Origin: Bonia amplexicaulis
Lineage: Eukaryota > Streptophyta > Magnoliopsida > Poales > Poaceae
NCBI GenBank assembly: GCA_036346245.1
Contig: CM070739.1
Location: 29,225,579 to 29,289,578 of the forward strand
Direction of reading: 5' to 3'
DNA: 64,000 nt
Below are positions 46,601 to 59,594 of the stretch, piece after piece. The notes beneath the pieces are model-generated. The model was not told the origin of the DNA and ran no database searches. It saw only the letters and a list, made by a program, of their open reading frames with translations. Made by a program: the position numbers and the translations under genes. Every line of letters begins with the position of its first letter. Position 1 is the stretch's first letter.

Positions 46601-48450
46601 CTCCCTCTCCCTCATGGGTGCTGTTATACGCGAGCAGCCGGCAAACCAGCAACTCCGACGAAGTTAGGAACAGGCTACGCCCATGGTGGCTTCGGCGAGG
46701 CGACGACGAAACGTGGCAGGGGAGGAAGCAGAGGTACGACGACGAGACGCATGGACGGGAGGGAGGGGAGCGCCGAGGAAAAGCGACGCGAGGGGAGCGT
46801 GCGATGGAACGGATGGGTGCGTGTGCTGCGGTGGGTCCCGGGTGCCCGTGGTGTGGGCAACAACCTAGTACCAATCCCATTCAGGTGGGCCCCACCCCAC
46901 GCTTTCACGAGTCACCGCCCACCCGTATCGTACCCCGTCCGGTGTACGGCACTGTTCGTATAGCCTTGGAAAAGCTGCTTTTCTACCATAAGTAGGTAGC
47001 ATTTCTTACATACATAGCTTTTAAATAAAGTGTCTTTTGAAGACGAATACTACTTAGTGGATTATACATATACTACAATAAATTCATTTATATCAATCAA
47101 AATTACACATAAGTATCTCTTTATAAATTTCTTTGTAAGTTATTAATACTCAAAAGATAAAACTAAAGACAGTATGAAGAACCCTACTAGTACTGCTACT
47201 CATGGCTTACTGCCACCCTGCTGCCCTCCTCTGCTCTGCCTGCCTCACACCCTAGCCAGCCAAGCTAATGCTCTCTTCCTCTTTAGCCTGTCCTTTTTAA
47301 TATTTTGCTTTTTAAAAGTCAAAACAAATGACTTTTCGAAATATATTTTCAAATGGTTTTTTAAATCTAAAACTATGCGCGTTATCTACGTCGATGTCTT
47401 TGTTGTCCGCTGCCTTATAAAAAAACACGAACAAAAAACATTAACCGCAGCAAAAAGGCATCAATCGTTTCGATCGTTTCCTAAAAGAACATAGCTTTTC
47501 TCCTCTCCTTGGTACCACCTACTGCTAGTCCTCTACTCACTTTTTTGGGGTAATACATAGTCCTTCCGGGTTTGATCTGAATTAGTGAATTCTGAACATT
47601 TCTGAACATGGATCGGTGGAATAGCGTATGCACGATGGATTCATATATATTCATATTGGATGATGGTGTTTCTCCTGCATCTCCTCCTATATACACACGT
47701 GTCCCTGTTTTATCTTCATTCAGTAGCAATGGCAAATTAGCAATGCCAGTACCACTGTTGTGAGAGAAGAGGTAACAATGGCATGGCAGTATCATGCATT
47801 ATTGTACATGCACGAATCTGCTGGTACTAGATTTTTGTTCTTTTGACAGAGAGGTGTGAAAGCACTGTAACTGTTCATGTCCAGGACTCACGGACGTTTC
47901 GTTTTCTACTGTTAGGTGGAATGTCGTGCCGCCATGTCTGGTACATATGTACATAAGTACATACATACGTATATATAGTTATCGATGGTTTAGTATCGAT
48001 CTTACGTATGAGTTTTTAGATTTGGGGATCTTTCGCTACAACTTGGCTACGATCATATAGAGAAAAGACAAAGAGATTTTTTACAGATTCGGATCTTCTC
48101 CTAGGAGAATAACAACTCTACTCTTATGTCACTATTGCTCAATGAACTGATTATAATCGAGAGAGGAATGCGAAATGTCTTGCTCTACTTCTATTCTCTC
48201 TCGGGTCTATCGGATCTGTCCCCCTCTTCTTCATGACGACAACTTTTATATAGCTTTTGAAGCGGTGGCGATTGTTCCATGCTAAGAGACGCCTTCACGT
48301 TTGGATGATAACCGTTTGACGGGAGTTATTATCAGAGAAACGTGGTATCTCATGCGTTGTGCGACGATTATTTTCAGAGAGAGAGGTTATGCGCGGTTAT
48401 TCTAGAGAATAAATGCACGTGCTAACCGTCTTGTCAGACAGACCCATGAT
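43645..48450. other. Gene-poor intergenic region
   Basis: Half-copies of family-A MITE sequence occur near 44.93-45.0, 46.97-47.17 and 47.3-47.49 kb. The GC-rich block at 46.53-46.98 kb has overlapping frames on both strands without a recognisable domain. No gene or RNA was supported. Confidence 0.5.
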
Positions 48451-48465
48451 GTAATGGGTTGTCAT

Positions 48466-48640
48466 AGACAGGCTTGTCAAAGATTGGCTTAATCGTAGAA
48501 GGATTTATGACCACAAGGTGGTCACAGGATAACTTATGATTATGTGATTGTCGTAGAAAAGCTTACAACTATATCATGGTTGTAGAAGAGTTTACAACTA
48601 AGGAGTTATCATAAAAGAGCTTACGATTACCTTGTGAAAT
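48466..48640. repeat. 29-bp tandem repeat, about six copies
   Basis: The consensus resembles TCGTAGAAAAGCTTACAACT followed by about nine variable bases. The copies diverge moderately but keep the 29-30 bp spacing. Confidence 0.8.
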
Positions 48641-48644
48641 CTCT

Positions 48645-50070
48645 CCCTTTGCAAGTTCTAGTTACTGACCACTTTTATTTGTCTATACATATCATGCTTA
48701 GAGAGAGATTGATTCTCGAGTCAAAGCTATTGTGAGAAGGCTCCGATACTCGATGTGGAGGCTCCTCGCATTTTAGTGGACATATCCACCGAGGAAAATT
48801 TTGAACACCTAAAGGTAATCGAAGTTCGACTTCTTCTTTACACTTTCGTTATCGTAAACCACGAGTATTTAACATCATTTTCTATTGTACAAAATTGGCA
48901 TAGAAAACTGTCAAAATTACCAAGAGATTGAATTGAAGGTAATCGGAAAAAAATAGAACAGATTAAAGCTCCTCCAAATAAGAAACGTCGACTGGTAAAA
49001 GTTGTCAACAAGCAGGGTGAGAGCTCAAGTGTTGCCCTCCCTCTTCTCATCTGTCTGCTCCCACCGAGTAGTTCCTCGCAAACGTAGTTGCTGTAGAGGA
49101 AATAGGAGCGATCATACTAGTGCAACCGACTCCTACAATAGAGCAGCTAACTCCCAAGATCAAGGTATCCTACTATTACAATGACAAAACTTTTTCAATT
49201 GGTGCTTTGCAAGGCTTTATTAAGCAACTTGAAAAGGAGAATTGGAAGAGTTTTGTATCTTTTATAAAGGAGGCTGTTGTGGCAGCAGAACCTGTGATCG
49301 AGAAGGAGATTGTTCTTCAGGTGGTCGAAACCATCAGGAAGAGCAAGTGGAACAAAGAATAGATGCACCTGCTCAAGGCCTGCGACCAGACATGGTCGTA
49401 GGTGACCCTGCGCCACAACGACCAAACGTGGTCAGAGATGACCCCGCTCCTCCACGAAGAAACCTTCTTTAGCGAAGGTTCCTTGTAAATTCAAGATTAA
49501 AGCTAAGAGATCAAGGTATGTAAATAAGAGCATATCAATTGCATTTTACTGTTAGAATAATAGAGTAAATACACAGTTATGTAAGACATATCTAACATTT
49601 ACCTCCTTCCCTTCTCAAATGCTAATTCACCTATCTTCTTGTGTCTTTAGCCTGGCTCCTCCATTATCCGGGGGATGCTTCAGTCGACAAACCCTTGCAA
49701 CTCTGCCCATAGTTGAACAGACAGTAGAGAAGATGGTCGAAGAATCAACCACTATGGCGATAGCAGGGACTGCTTCTAAAGTAGAAGCAGCTACGACCAT
49801 TGAGGTGGTTGAAATAGAAGCAAAGGCAAAAGAAGATGCACCTTGTCTCGAGGTGGGAATTCCTTGACTGCCACGCCGAGGAAGAGATCACTAAGGATAT
49901 TCCTCCTCCTCTCCGAGGAGGTATAGCTAAGGATGAAGAAGAAGAACAACCCAAATTCTTCTCTAAATACTTTAATCCTACTTTAGTAGTTGAATCTTCC
50001 TCTTGTCGATCTCACGACCAAGTTTCTCACCCTAAAGATATCCCTAATTATATTGTTATATCTATATGAA
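48645..50070 (+). other. Degenerate coding-like sequence, probably from a mobile element
   Basis: Several exon-like pieces lie in a row: VDISTEENFEHLK near 48.78 kb; an 80-codon frame at 49120-49362 with ALQGFIKQLEKENWKSFVSF and IEKEIVLQVVETIRKSKW; and a Glu/Ala-rich frame at 49619-49867. Apparent intron-like AT-rich stretches separate them. I do not recognise the protein. It may be an internal region of a non-autonomous transposon or a decayed gene. Confidence 0.3.
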
Positions 50071-50146
50071 TTAAAGACCTCCTCTCCTTTTGATGATACA
50101 TATTTTTGTGAAGTCACTCATGTGATGTGATAACTTAGGAGCCGCT

Positions 50147-50410
50147 CGGTTGGACTAAAATAAACTGGCTTATGATTTAAATTAGACTGTAGCTAGCTCA
50201 AATTACACTGTAGTTGATGGTGGCTTATTTGGTGTAATTAAATTAAAAAAATTAAAAATAGAAAAAACATGTTAACTTATTACGGATAATACAAACGAAT
50301 ACGTGAAAAAAAGAACCAGCAAAAAGCTAAAAAACCAAAAACAAAATTTAAAAATAATAAAAAATAAGATCGAAATCAGAAACTCAAGCTGAAATAAACA
50401 GGGCTCAATA
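50147..50410. repeat. MITE-like element (family B)
   Basis: Starts near GAGCCGCTCGGTTGGACTAA and ends near TGAAATAAACAGGGCTC, so the ends GAGCC/GGCTC are inverted. Motifs are shared with 28770-29025 and with the ends of 19718-19855. Confidence 0.6.
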
Positions 50411-51354
50411 ACACTAGTACTTTATCCGAATTTTCTTCAGCCGGTTTTGTTTGTACCCGCATTTATTTTTAGGTGAGACGTCGTTGTTTATTTATTCTTT
50501 TGGTACTTTTTTTTTTTGGTTGCATCATACTCACCGACGAGGATATCGCCAGGCTTTAACCCACTTACGGGGGCCGGTCAGAAACGATATATATTTGACA
50601 GGCTTCAGAAGACTGATTTGACCGGCATGTATGAGCGGTCCAACCATTAATCGGTCTGGCCGCTATCTACGTATCCGTTTAACCGCTAATTGCTAAAAAG
50701 GTGGATATTTTGTTAGAAACGACATAATCCAATTTGTATTTGTATTCTTAACAGCCCAAGCCGTAATTCCAACAGTAACAACCGCAATATGTACTGTAGC
50801 ACCAACACAGTCACTGTAGATTTGTTGGCTACTGCAGCAAACCCTGTGTAATGAGGTGAATGATATTTTGAGCTTAAGAAAAGCCCTAGAGAGGTTTTGA
50901 GGTGTTTTGGAGCACATGAAAATTTGAGAGTTTCTACTCTTTTGTGTTCTTGTGAGTTGTGTTAATTTGCAAGAATTGATCGGTTGAGATCAACCTCTTC
51001 GTGCGCTTGCTATCGAGCTAGTTGTGCGGATTAGTACTTTGTGAAGTTGGGAGGTGATTGCGGTGGTAGTGTTCTTATGCTTGACACAAGCTTACCTTGT
51101 TTGTCAAATCATATTGCTTCTTCGAGTTATCTTTATCGATTATATGATCATCGTCACTATAAAATTAGGCCAATCCTACCAATTTAACCTAACAAGGTCT
51201 ATCCTTATCACTCGCTGTATAATTTGATCTTGTGTGGAGCTTAGAAAAGTCAAGCAACTTAGAAAGTGGCACGCTCCTGATCGAAGACGATGTCTAGCTC
51301 TTTTATTCCTTCCTCTAGTTGTTGCATCAAATCGAACTCGAACAAAACAAAATT

Positions 51355-51600
51355 GGGTATGTTCTTTTCCTTCGAAATTGATGGCTTTTGATTTTTGCTA
51401 TAGTACCTAACTTTTAAACAGAGTATTTTCTTAAGACGAAGTCTACAAGTTAAACGATCTACACGTTAAAAGCCCAACATCTGTACCAGCCAAAATCGCA
51501 AGTGAGTATCTATCTCTCCGTAATCTGTACCGTAAACAACCAAAATTCAAAAATTTCAGTTAAAACCATAAACCGCAGCCACACCCAAACAAACCCTGAA
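51355..51600. repeat. MITE copy (family A)
   Basis: Contains TTTTAAACAGAGTATTTTCT, GTTAAACGATCTACACGTTA and AAAAGCCCAACATCTGTACC, with opposing ends rich in TTCTTTTCC and GCAGCCACACCC. It is one of the best-preserved copies. Confidence 0.65.
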
Positions 51601-51604
51601 TTTA

Positions 51605-53000
51605 TTGTATGTATACATGTATGTACGTATACAGGGGCGGTCTGTGAATTATTACTTACAAAAACTTGTTTTGTCAAATAACAACCCACATAAGTGATTG
51701 CAACAGTTAATAGCTAGAGAAGCCCATTAATATTACAGTATCATGCCACGCACAGCTTAAACCTTGGATAGATCTTAACAAAGTTTGGTCTTAATACATG
51801 TTCTGTAGTACAAGTGCCACCCAAACTTACTAATTAAGACATACGGATTATATAAATAACACACATGAACCTCCTGTCCAAAACTTCAGTGATGCTCTTC
51901 CCACTGTACTCCTTCGCCCAACTTATGGTGACACCCAAGGTAGCTTTCAGAACAAGGGGTTTAATAGTAAAAGTAAGTACAAAAGTACTTAGCATATAAT
52001 ATTAGCGAAATGCAATTTCATGACAATACATTGTCTAGTCATTGATCCTAGCTCAATTCTTCAATTTTAAAATACATTTTATTACGTAAAAAGGTCCAAC
52101 TTAATTTATAAAAATCTACTAATCACTCGCTTCGTGAGAAAGGCCGACCAATATGCTCTCGTAGATTCTAATCCAGGAGACATACATGAATCACATTTTA
52201 AACTCTTCGCAGGTTATATCACTTTACCCGCAATAACCTTGATCTTGATTGCAATTAGTTCTTTCGCATTTCCCTAGATGTGATGCTAGTAAGAGTATAG
52301 AGTTTCCCTCTCTATTTTCACACATTATACCTCCACCCGGCTATGTGTGACCTAGCCGTTGCGACGAGCTTCGGTTACTTGCCGCCATCTTGCGCTAAAT
52401 ATAGGTGTGCTCATTGTGAGCCGATAATGCACCCATCCAGCATTACCATTAGTCTGTACCCATCCGGCAGTACATATTCTCCTAGTACTACATACCCATA
52501 TGGAGTGTATAACAACTTGATAGGGTAACAGGCTATGCCTGTCTTAGACAAGACTGTGGTCGATACTATAGAGTATGACTCACTACACGGGTGAGTGTGT
52601 ATTTAACCTTACATTATATCCGTATGTAGAAGGCCGTACCTGCCACTAATACACATCCTAGGCACCCTCCACCTGCCTAGTATTTATTTATAGAACAGTT
52701 GTTCCATCAACTGCGCCTACTAGTATGTACTTCATTGGCATTCACATCTATTACATATTTTGTTCCAAAAAGTCATCTTATGCGGATCGTGATATTAGCT
52801 GCTGATTTTTTAAGCGTAATTAAATTAAAATATTTAAAAATAGATTGTCAATATAAAAGAATATGGAAAAAAGAAAAGACAAGGAAGTTCGACAAAATTA
52901 GAAAAATGAAATTAAAAAGTTAAAAATGGAAGCTCAAGTGAGAGGAGCTGCCCGCATGCATCAGCCCCATCTAATCGGAGGAAAAAAATAGAGGACTTCT
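51605..53000. other. Intergenic, no gene recognised
   Basis: Short frames only. The 52.3-52.7 kb stretch is less AT-rich and looks repeat-derived, but no family was recognised. Confidence 0.45.
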
Positions 53001-53036
53001 GTACTTTTTCTCATCGGATGGACTTCGTCTCCCTGC

Positions 53037-53800
53037 GTGACGCGTGTCCTGTCGCAATCTAAGATCTCTCTATCCGGATTTCAGTCCCTTCATGGCCAAG
53101 GACGCGTGGCTTCGCCGACTTCCTCTCTGCGTGCGGTCGCCGTGCTCCGGCCGGCGGTCGCGGCCGCGCTTGCACCGCTCGAACCGAGGCAGGATCTGCT
53201 GGTCTACAACGGCTTCCTCGCATGGCCGCCGCGCCCCCGGCCGGTGTTCGCGGCCGCTCGAGCTCGGCGTGCCGCGGCATCGGTGCCTTCGCCTCCTACA
53301 TCTCCCAGGCGGCCATGCCGCACGCGCACATGAGCTCGCCGTCCAACCGTTCTTGGTCCAGCCCGGTCTAATCCTTGTCCCGTCTACACGTAGACTGACA
53401 CACCCAGCTGCTGGCTGCTGCTGCTGCCAGCTAGTGCTCCCTCCTTGCTTCGTTCCCCAATTTCTTCACCGATCAAGTTGCCGCATCCAAATCCGCCCCC
53501 AGTGATAGCGGATCTCGACGCCGGCCACCAGGAACCGAATTCCCGATGCTATCTATCCTCTTTCTCCCCTCGATTTGGCCTCCTAGTGCTGTCGATTTTA
53601 ATCCTTAATTTGGGCCTTGCAGGTACCTGGCCGTGGTGGTTTTCCTCGGGCTCAACCGCCTCGGCTTCGGGCTGAGGTCGCCGGCCGTAGCCCCGTGTGC
53701 CGCGGCGGGGCTCAGGGCCTCATCGTGCGCCGGGGTGCACGCGATTGTGCTGCTGGGCGCGCGCTGGCGCTCGGTTGCGCCGTCGTGAGCCGCCGACGTC
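53037..53800 (+). other. GC-rich gene-like fragment of unknown origin
   Basis: An island of GC-rich sequence in AT-rich surroundings. Frames shift repeatedly. One piece after an AG at about 53621 reads YLAVVVFLGLNRLGFGLRSP (membrane-like), and another near 53270-53330 reads GIGAFASYISQAAMPHAH. It resembles exons of a captured or decayed gene. I do not recognise the protein. Confidence 0.3.
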
Positions 53801-53944
53801 GCGGCTCTAGCCGGTCTACAGAATCTGAAACCATTTTTAATTTGATTCGATTTGTTCAAGAAGATAAGCGCGGTCAGGATTCCGGGGCAGCCCGGTTGGT
53901 TGTGTTGAAGGATAGTGCACCGTATGTTACAAGCGAATCATAAA

Positions 53945-55090
53945 AATAATAAGATGGAATTTACTGTCTCGCTAACTTCACACATCAAACATTGAAAACA
54001 AACGATAGAAAAAGAAGGGTGACCAGAATGTGGATGGTTGTATCCTGGGAGAGAGAGAGGAGATGAGCGAATGATCCAAATCAAATCGGATGGACTGAGA
54101 AAAGAGGAGGAAGAATGGATCAACCACCAACTCACACTTTTATAATAGTAATGATGTGCAAAGATTGTGTAAACTGGTCCTGTTTCAACGGTTTTTGCTT
54201 TTTTAATTTTGTTTTTTTTGCTATTTACGTTTTTTTGGTTTTCTTATCTTTATTTCTTTGTATGACTCGTTATGATATATATTTTTTTAAATTTAATTAT
54301 GCTGAAAACTAACATCAGCTACGGTACACTTTTCAGCTGCTACAGTACAAAAAATTAGAAATCTATATTTTCAATCGCTACAGCGAAAAAAAAAGATAGA
54401 AACCTAGACTTATAAATCTAAATAAGCACTACCACTATGTGACCAGATAAAGTCCATCAGTGGTATAAAAAAATCATGGTGGTATTTCCATTTCGGACGG
54501 ATATCATCGTATTAGAGTGCATTTTCCTCAACGACTTGCAAATTTGAGATTATATATGCAGCCTCCAAACAATAGAAATTTTTCAACAAATATATGGAGA
54601 AATTCTTGAGATGCGATTCCCTTAGTATACCATGCGTATTGAGCTTGGTAAACTGGGTCAATTAGTTAGGAGTTTCAGACCATGCATCTCTGGTTTGCTA
54701 CAAGTTTCTTTCTAGCAAGGTTTCCACCAGAACACACGCCACGATCAAATCTGATGCAGGTCACCGCAAGAGTTCTTTGATACGCAGGTTTTTCGCCGTC
54801 ATCCGCCCTCCCCAAGGTCGTAGCTGGTGTTATATGCGGGAACTCGAGGGACCATGATGCACGTTGTTCCTCTTATAATCTTAGGCGTGCATATTTGATC
54901 GGACGGCTCCTATGATGGCACGTATTCTGCGATCAGGCTAGAAATGATAATATGACGTAGTCCGAGGGTACCGTACAAAATACACCACCTCTATCCTTTC
55001 CGGCTCGTCCTGGGCCTGCTGTTGTGACAAACGGCCCATAAAAAGCCCGGCCCATAAGTATCGACACTTGCGGCCCAGGTTCAAATGAGC
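53945..55090. other. Intergenic upstream of the DHHC gene
   Basis: AT-rich, then a promoter-like region from about 54.8 kb. No TATA box was convincingly placed. Confidence 0.5.
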
Positions 55091-55182
55091 TAAGAGCTCA
55101 GCTAGGTGCTGAGAAGAGAGGCCTCGCGGAAGCTTTGGAAGGGCCCGGCAAGGAAGGGGACGAGCGCACGACCTCGCCGGAG

Positions 55183-57783
55183 ATGGCGCGCAGGAGGGGC
55201 GTCGCCGCGGCCTCGCCGGCCGTGGTCGCGGCGGTCTCCGTGATGGCGCTCGGGTACTACTCCACGGTTTTCGTTTTCCTGGACCACTGGCTCGGCCTCG
55301 GCACGACGGCCGGCGCCGCCAACGCCGCCGCCTTCTCCCTCGCCGTCGCTGCCTGCTTCTTCTCCTTCCTCTGCGCCGCTGCCGCGGATCCCGGCTCCAT
55401 CCCCGCCGCCTTCTCCCCCGATGCCGAGGACCCGCTGGGACAGGTCCCAGATCTCTCGGCCTTTTCTTGCGCTCGCCCTTCTATTGCATTTTCTTGGAAT
55501 TTACGCGCTTTTCTTTTCGAGTTTGAGGGGCTATGGATGTATTTGTTTCCAGAGAGTTGCGATGCAGCTTGGTTCAATTGCTGCATTTCGAAGTGTAAAC
55601 TGACGTAAAATTTCCATCATTAATTCAACCTTAAATGGAACCCGTCTCTCAGTAGATCAGCTGTGTGCCGATCACCTTGAACTAAATGTGAACCTTGTAT
55701 ACATATGGAGTAACAATTGCGTAATTTTCTTGATTTCATTGTGTCACCAGGCGCAATTAGGACTCTTGGATTCAGCAGCGGGTAGCTGCTAGTAATTGTT
55801 TGCCACACCTGTAAATTTAGGAGCACTCAAATACTGAATATCGGAGAAGTACCCTGATATCACTCATTATTTGGTTCCAACAGGGGCTGAAATCAAGGTA
55901 TTGTGATAAGTGTTGCATGTACAAGCCTGCCCGAACTCACCACTGCAAGGTCTGCAAAAGGTGTGTTCTGAAAATGGTAGGTGTGGATGCGGTTATGTTT
56001 GTTGGTAGTGATTCTGTTAATTGCAAAATGAAGCTGTGTTAAAAATGCTTGGTAACTGTTTCAATGGCAGGATCACCACTGTGTCTGGATTAACAACTGT
56101 GTGGGCTATGCAAACTACAAACCCTTCATCATCTGTGTCCTAAATGCAACAATGGGGTCTCTTTATTCACTCGTAAGTGACTATGCTGGACCAAAATTTG
56201 CACATTTTCACCGAGCAATTTTCACAATTTCGTCGAAATATGTTTCAGGTGATATTTCTATGTGATCTCCTTCAGACAGAGCATGACTTTGATATTATTT
56301 ACGTGAAGATCATCCATGTAAGTGCACTGACCATCGTCTTGAATTAGAAGCTCACTATACAATCAACAATCTCTTTCCTGCTACATGCACAATTAGTAAT
56401 ATTTAACCCATTGTTTAGTTACAATGTCATTATCCTCGACACGGCACATTGTTTTTTCGTTTTATACCTAGATTCGCTAATATTGGCACTGCTATGCTTA
56501 TTGTCAGTGAGATTGTCCTTTGCGCCTGTTTTGTCATGTAGCTCAAAGGACAGTTCTGCCCTGTTATATGCCTACGATGACATGTACATATTTAGATAGC
56601 TCTTGGCACCTAGTACAGTGTATTTACACTACCCAACGGTTGATTGGGGTACCAGCAGCCGCCACTACCAGTCCTGTACTGGAGGTTATGCTGACACATG
56701 TAGATGTATTTTGACTTGCCAGGGTCCAAGGGAAATGGTTTTGAAGAATCCTTAACTATATCGCATGAGAGAGTGGCTCTGTTTTCTTGCAATTCCTGTA
56801 ATCTGTGAGTTTGTCAAGGAGGAAAAAGGACTCTGGTAGCTTAGTTGCAGGATAGTTGTAAAGAATCTGAACTTGCAGGAGAGCCTTTTAAGGTTTGTAA
56901 AACCCATGGGATAATAATGAAAACTAAGAGTTTTCTTCTGTGCTGACCTAGCAAGCTTATTACTGAAATAAAAAATGATTGTGCCGTTGGTATAAATATG
57001 CTAGTTAAAATAAAAATATTCAAATGACAGAGTTATTCTGCATCAAGTGGTGTCATTGCCTCATTGGAACTTACATGGTTCGTTAACTGAGCCTTAACAT
57101 GCAGGACTAAAATGCCATGCAGTCATTCTCTGTTTTAGTTTGTGGTATATTTATTCAGTCTATTTCTTTGCTTCATACTATAAGAATCAAACTATGATCT
57201 AGTGTTAAAGAGTACCACAAAAATGCAGATCTTGGCTGGCACCCTGTTGTTCTTCTTAAGCTTGACAATAGGTTCTCTACTATGCTGGCACATCTATCTC
57301 TTATGTCATAACATGACAACAATAGAGGTAAGTTAATATTTGGAATTCCAGGCATCCATCACCTCAATAGTTTCTTGGTGGATTTATACCATGTTTGATT
57401 TTGTCCTGCTGCCTTTACATCAGTACCGAGAGGCTGTTAGAGCAAAGTGGCTTGCAAAGAAGAGTGGACAGAAGTACCGTCACCGGTTTGATCTTGGCAT
57501 GAGGAAGAATGTTCAAATGGTAGTACTAAATAGAAAATTACGCATAACATCAGAAATTTTCGTTTGTTGCCATCACTATACTTCAGTTTCAAGCCTTCAA
57601 CTTTGGTGTTGAAGATTTAGCATGGTTTACACATTTCTCCCGCAGTTTCCTTTGGTGCTCCAATTAGCTGAACCTTTGTATTCATTTGTACAGATCATGG
57701 GTCCAAACATTCTCTGCTGGCTTTGCCCGACTGCGACGGGACACCTCAAGGACGGCACTGAGTTCCAAAGCACAAACAACTGA
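55183..57783 (+). CDS. DHHC-type protein S-acyltransferase (palmitoyltransferase)
   Basis: Seven exons: 55183-55443, 55884-55976, 56071-56172, 56249-56317, 57229-57327, 57424-57519 and 57694-57783, joining in frame to 269 residues. Predicted membrane segments lie at about 12-32, 47-67, 134-160 and 176-200. After the second comes the DPG motif (ADPGSIP, about 68-74). The Cys-rich domain (about 90-135) has YCDKCCMYKPARTHHCKVC and the catalytic DHHC (119-122) in DHHCVWINNCVGY. TTIE (205-208) is the conserved TTxE motif. The enzyme transfers palmitate from acyl-CoA to its own Cys and then to substrate Cys residues at endomembranes; substrates are unknown. The ATG at 55183 was chosen because an upstream in-frame start at 55135 is not an ATG. 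All key residues are present, so it should be active. Confidence 0.95.
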
Positions 57784-58945
57784 TGGGATCAAAGAAAAGC
57801 ATCGCCACATACGTACCTTGTATATTTGCAAGCTTATTTGGTGACCAAATTGCTCGTTTGTTCCATTGGCTTGTTGTCAACCAGGGCAGCCGTAGAAAGC
57901 TCCACATTGCCCCCACTCTTGTGACAGCATGCAAAGCTTACCTTGCTTTATTCCTCCCAATTTCCGTGTACTTGTTCAATTTATATGTAGGCGTAGAGTG
58001 GCTTGAGTTTGAGCATTGTTTGTGTATTGAAACTTGGATTGCAAAATTAACCAGAATGTGTATATCACAATTGGACGTCCCAAAATCGCACATAATGGGA
58101 ATGGAACCATGGAAGGAAGTTTTGCGCTCTTTGTTTGATATTCTTCGTAATGGTAATTCTGGCCCACCTGCAGTGACACATCTTTTTTTTTGGGAGGGAT
58201 CCAGTGACACATCTTGGCAAAGAACAAGAGGCAGCGCCTGGCTAGCTGAGTACTAGAGCACACGGCGAACGCACAGATCTCGAGGCGATCCATGTGCAAA
58301 TCAATGGTGGGAGAGAGAGGAGGGGAGGTTCCGTCTCCTAGAGCCCACGTCTGCTTCGTCGGCAATGTCCACCACCTCCGCCTACGCAGCCGGCAATAAA
58401 GGGACCATCAAGGACTAACAACCTAGTCCCTTGGATGAAATGGTCATTTTGGGAGTTGAAATTTAGTACTCATCCCGGATGAAATTGCCGCGCTTGGCAG
58501 CCCGATTGGTTGGATTAAGTGATTATTCATTCGGTGTATCTTGCATTAAATGATCAGTCTGAATTTGATTCAAGAGTTGCTTTTAGTTACCTAAAATGCG
58601 AACGATCGTGTTTATAAGTGTTCTTTCTTTTTAGATCTACCATTTACTTTTCGTGGTTTTATTTCTAGTAGTAGCTTGTTTCTCTATCGGCGTTACAATT
58701 GTACCTGATGTCTAATGTTTACCTCGCATATATGCTTCAAGGAAAGCACTTATTTTCATCTTCTACTTCAAAAAGTGTGCAATTAATCATTTTTATCATT
58801 TTCAACAGCGATTTCTTTACTTACTACATGATACATGACATGATAAATAGACTAGCGGTGTCAAATTTTTTCAAGTAGTATTGTGAGATAGTAGTAGCTC
58901 TTAATTTTTGCCTGCCTTTCAGTCTCACACTAGAGTTCTATGTAG
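57784..58945 (+). other. 3' UTR of the DHHC gene and spacer
   Basis: The first few hundred bases after the stop are probably 3' UTR. A 157-codon frame starting at 57783 overlaps the stop and lacks domain features. The sequence at 58.2-58.4 kb is GC-rich. I searched this interval for the missing 5' exons of the downstream WCRKC thioredoxin-like gene and found none. Confidence 0.45.
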
Positions 58946-59532
58946 GATGGCAAGTTGGTGCAGAAAATGTATATATTTGAAGCCTAAGCTAGAGAAGTTG
59001 GCAGCACAATACTATCCAAGGTTAGAGATGTTTTCTACTTTCACGAAGTATGAAAGTACGCAGAAGTGGAGTTGTTGACAAATTGATGATCTCCGTCAGT
59101 ACTTATTATGCAGAATTCGGTTCTACTGTGTCGATGTCAATGCTGTTCAACAAAAGCTCGTGAATCGTGCAGGAGTAACAGTAAGTCTTGCTGTGCACTA
59201 TGTTGGATCTTCAGTGTTGTCTCTCATATAAAACTTCCCTCTTTAGACCCAATTATGCTTCTTATTGTTAAAAAATATTCAAAGGCATTTCTAGACTCAT
59301 TTCATTCTCCTTTTTTATAACAAACTTCTAAACCTCCTTTCCTGTTCTTCTTTCCCTGTTTTGGAGGAAGCAGTTTCATCTAGAGCCCCTGGAAACTTTG
59401 TTGTTAGTTGCCAGCTTTCTGCAACTCGTATCCAAGTGTTCCTTAGCCTAATCCTTTAGCTTTGGTAACAGAGTACCATACCAAAGATCCCCATAGCATG
59501 TTTTTGGCTTCATTGTTATCTTGTCCTGCAGC

Positions 59533-59594
<62 letters not shown>

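Noticed and set aside
46529..46995. Overlapping ORFs of 60-144 codons
   Set aside because: GC-rich block open in five frames with no domain or splice pattern.
57783..58256. 157-codon ORF after the DHHC stop
   Set aside because: Begins within the DHHC stop codon and 3' UTR, and shows no domain or splice relationship to the thioredoxin-like exons.
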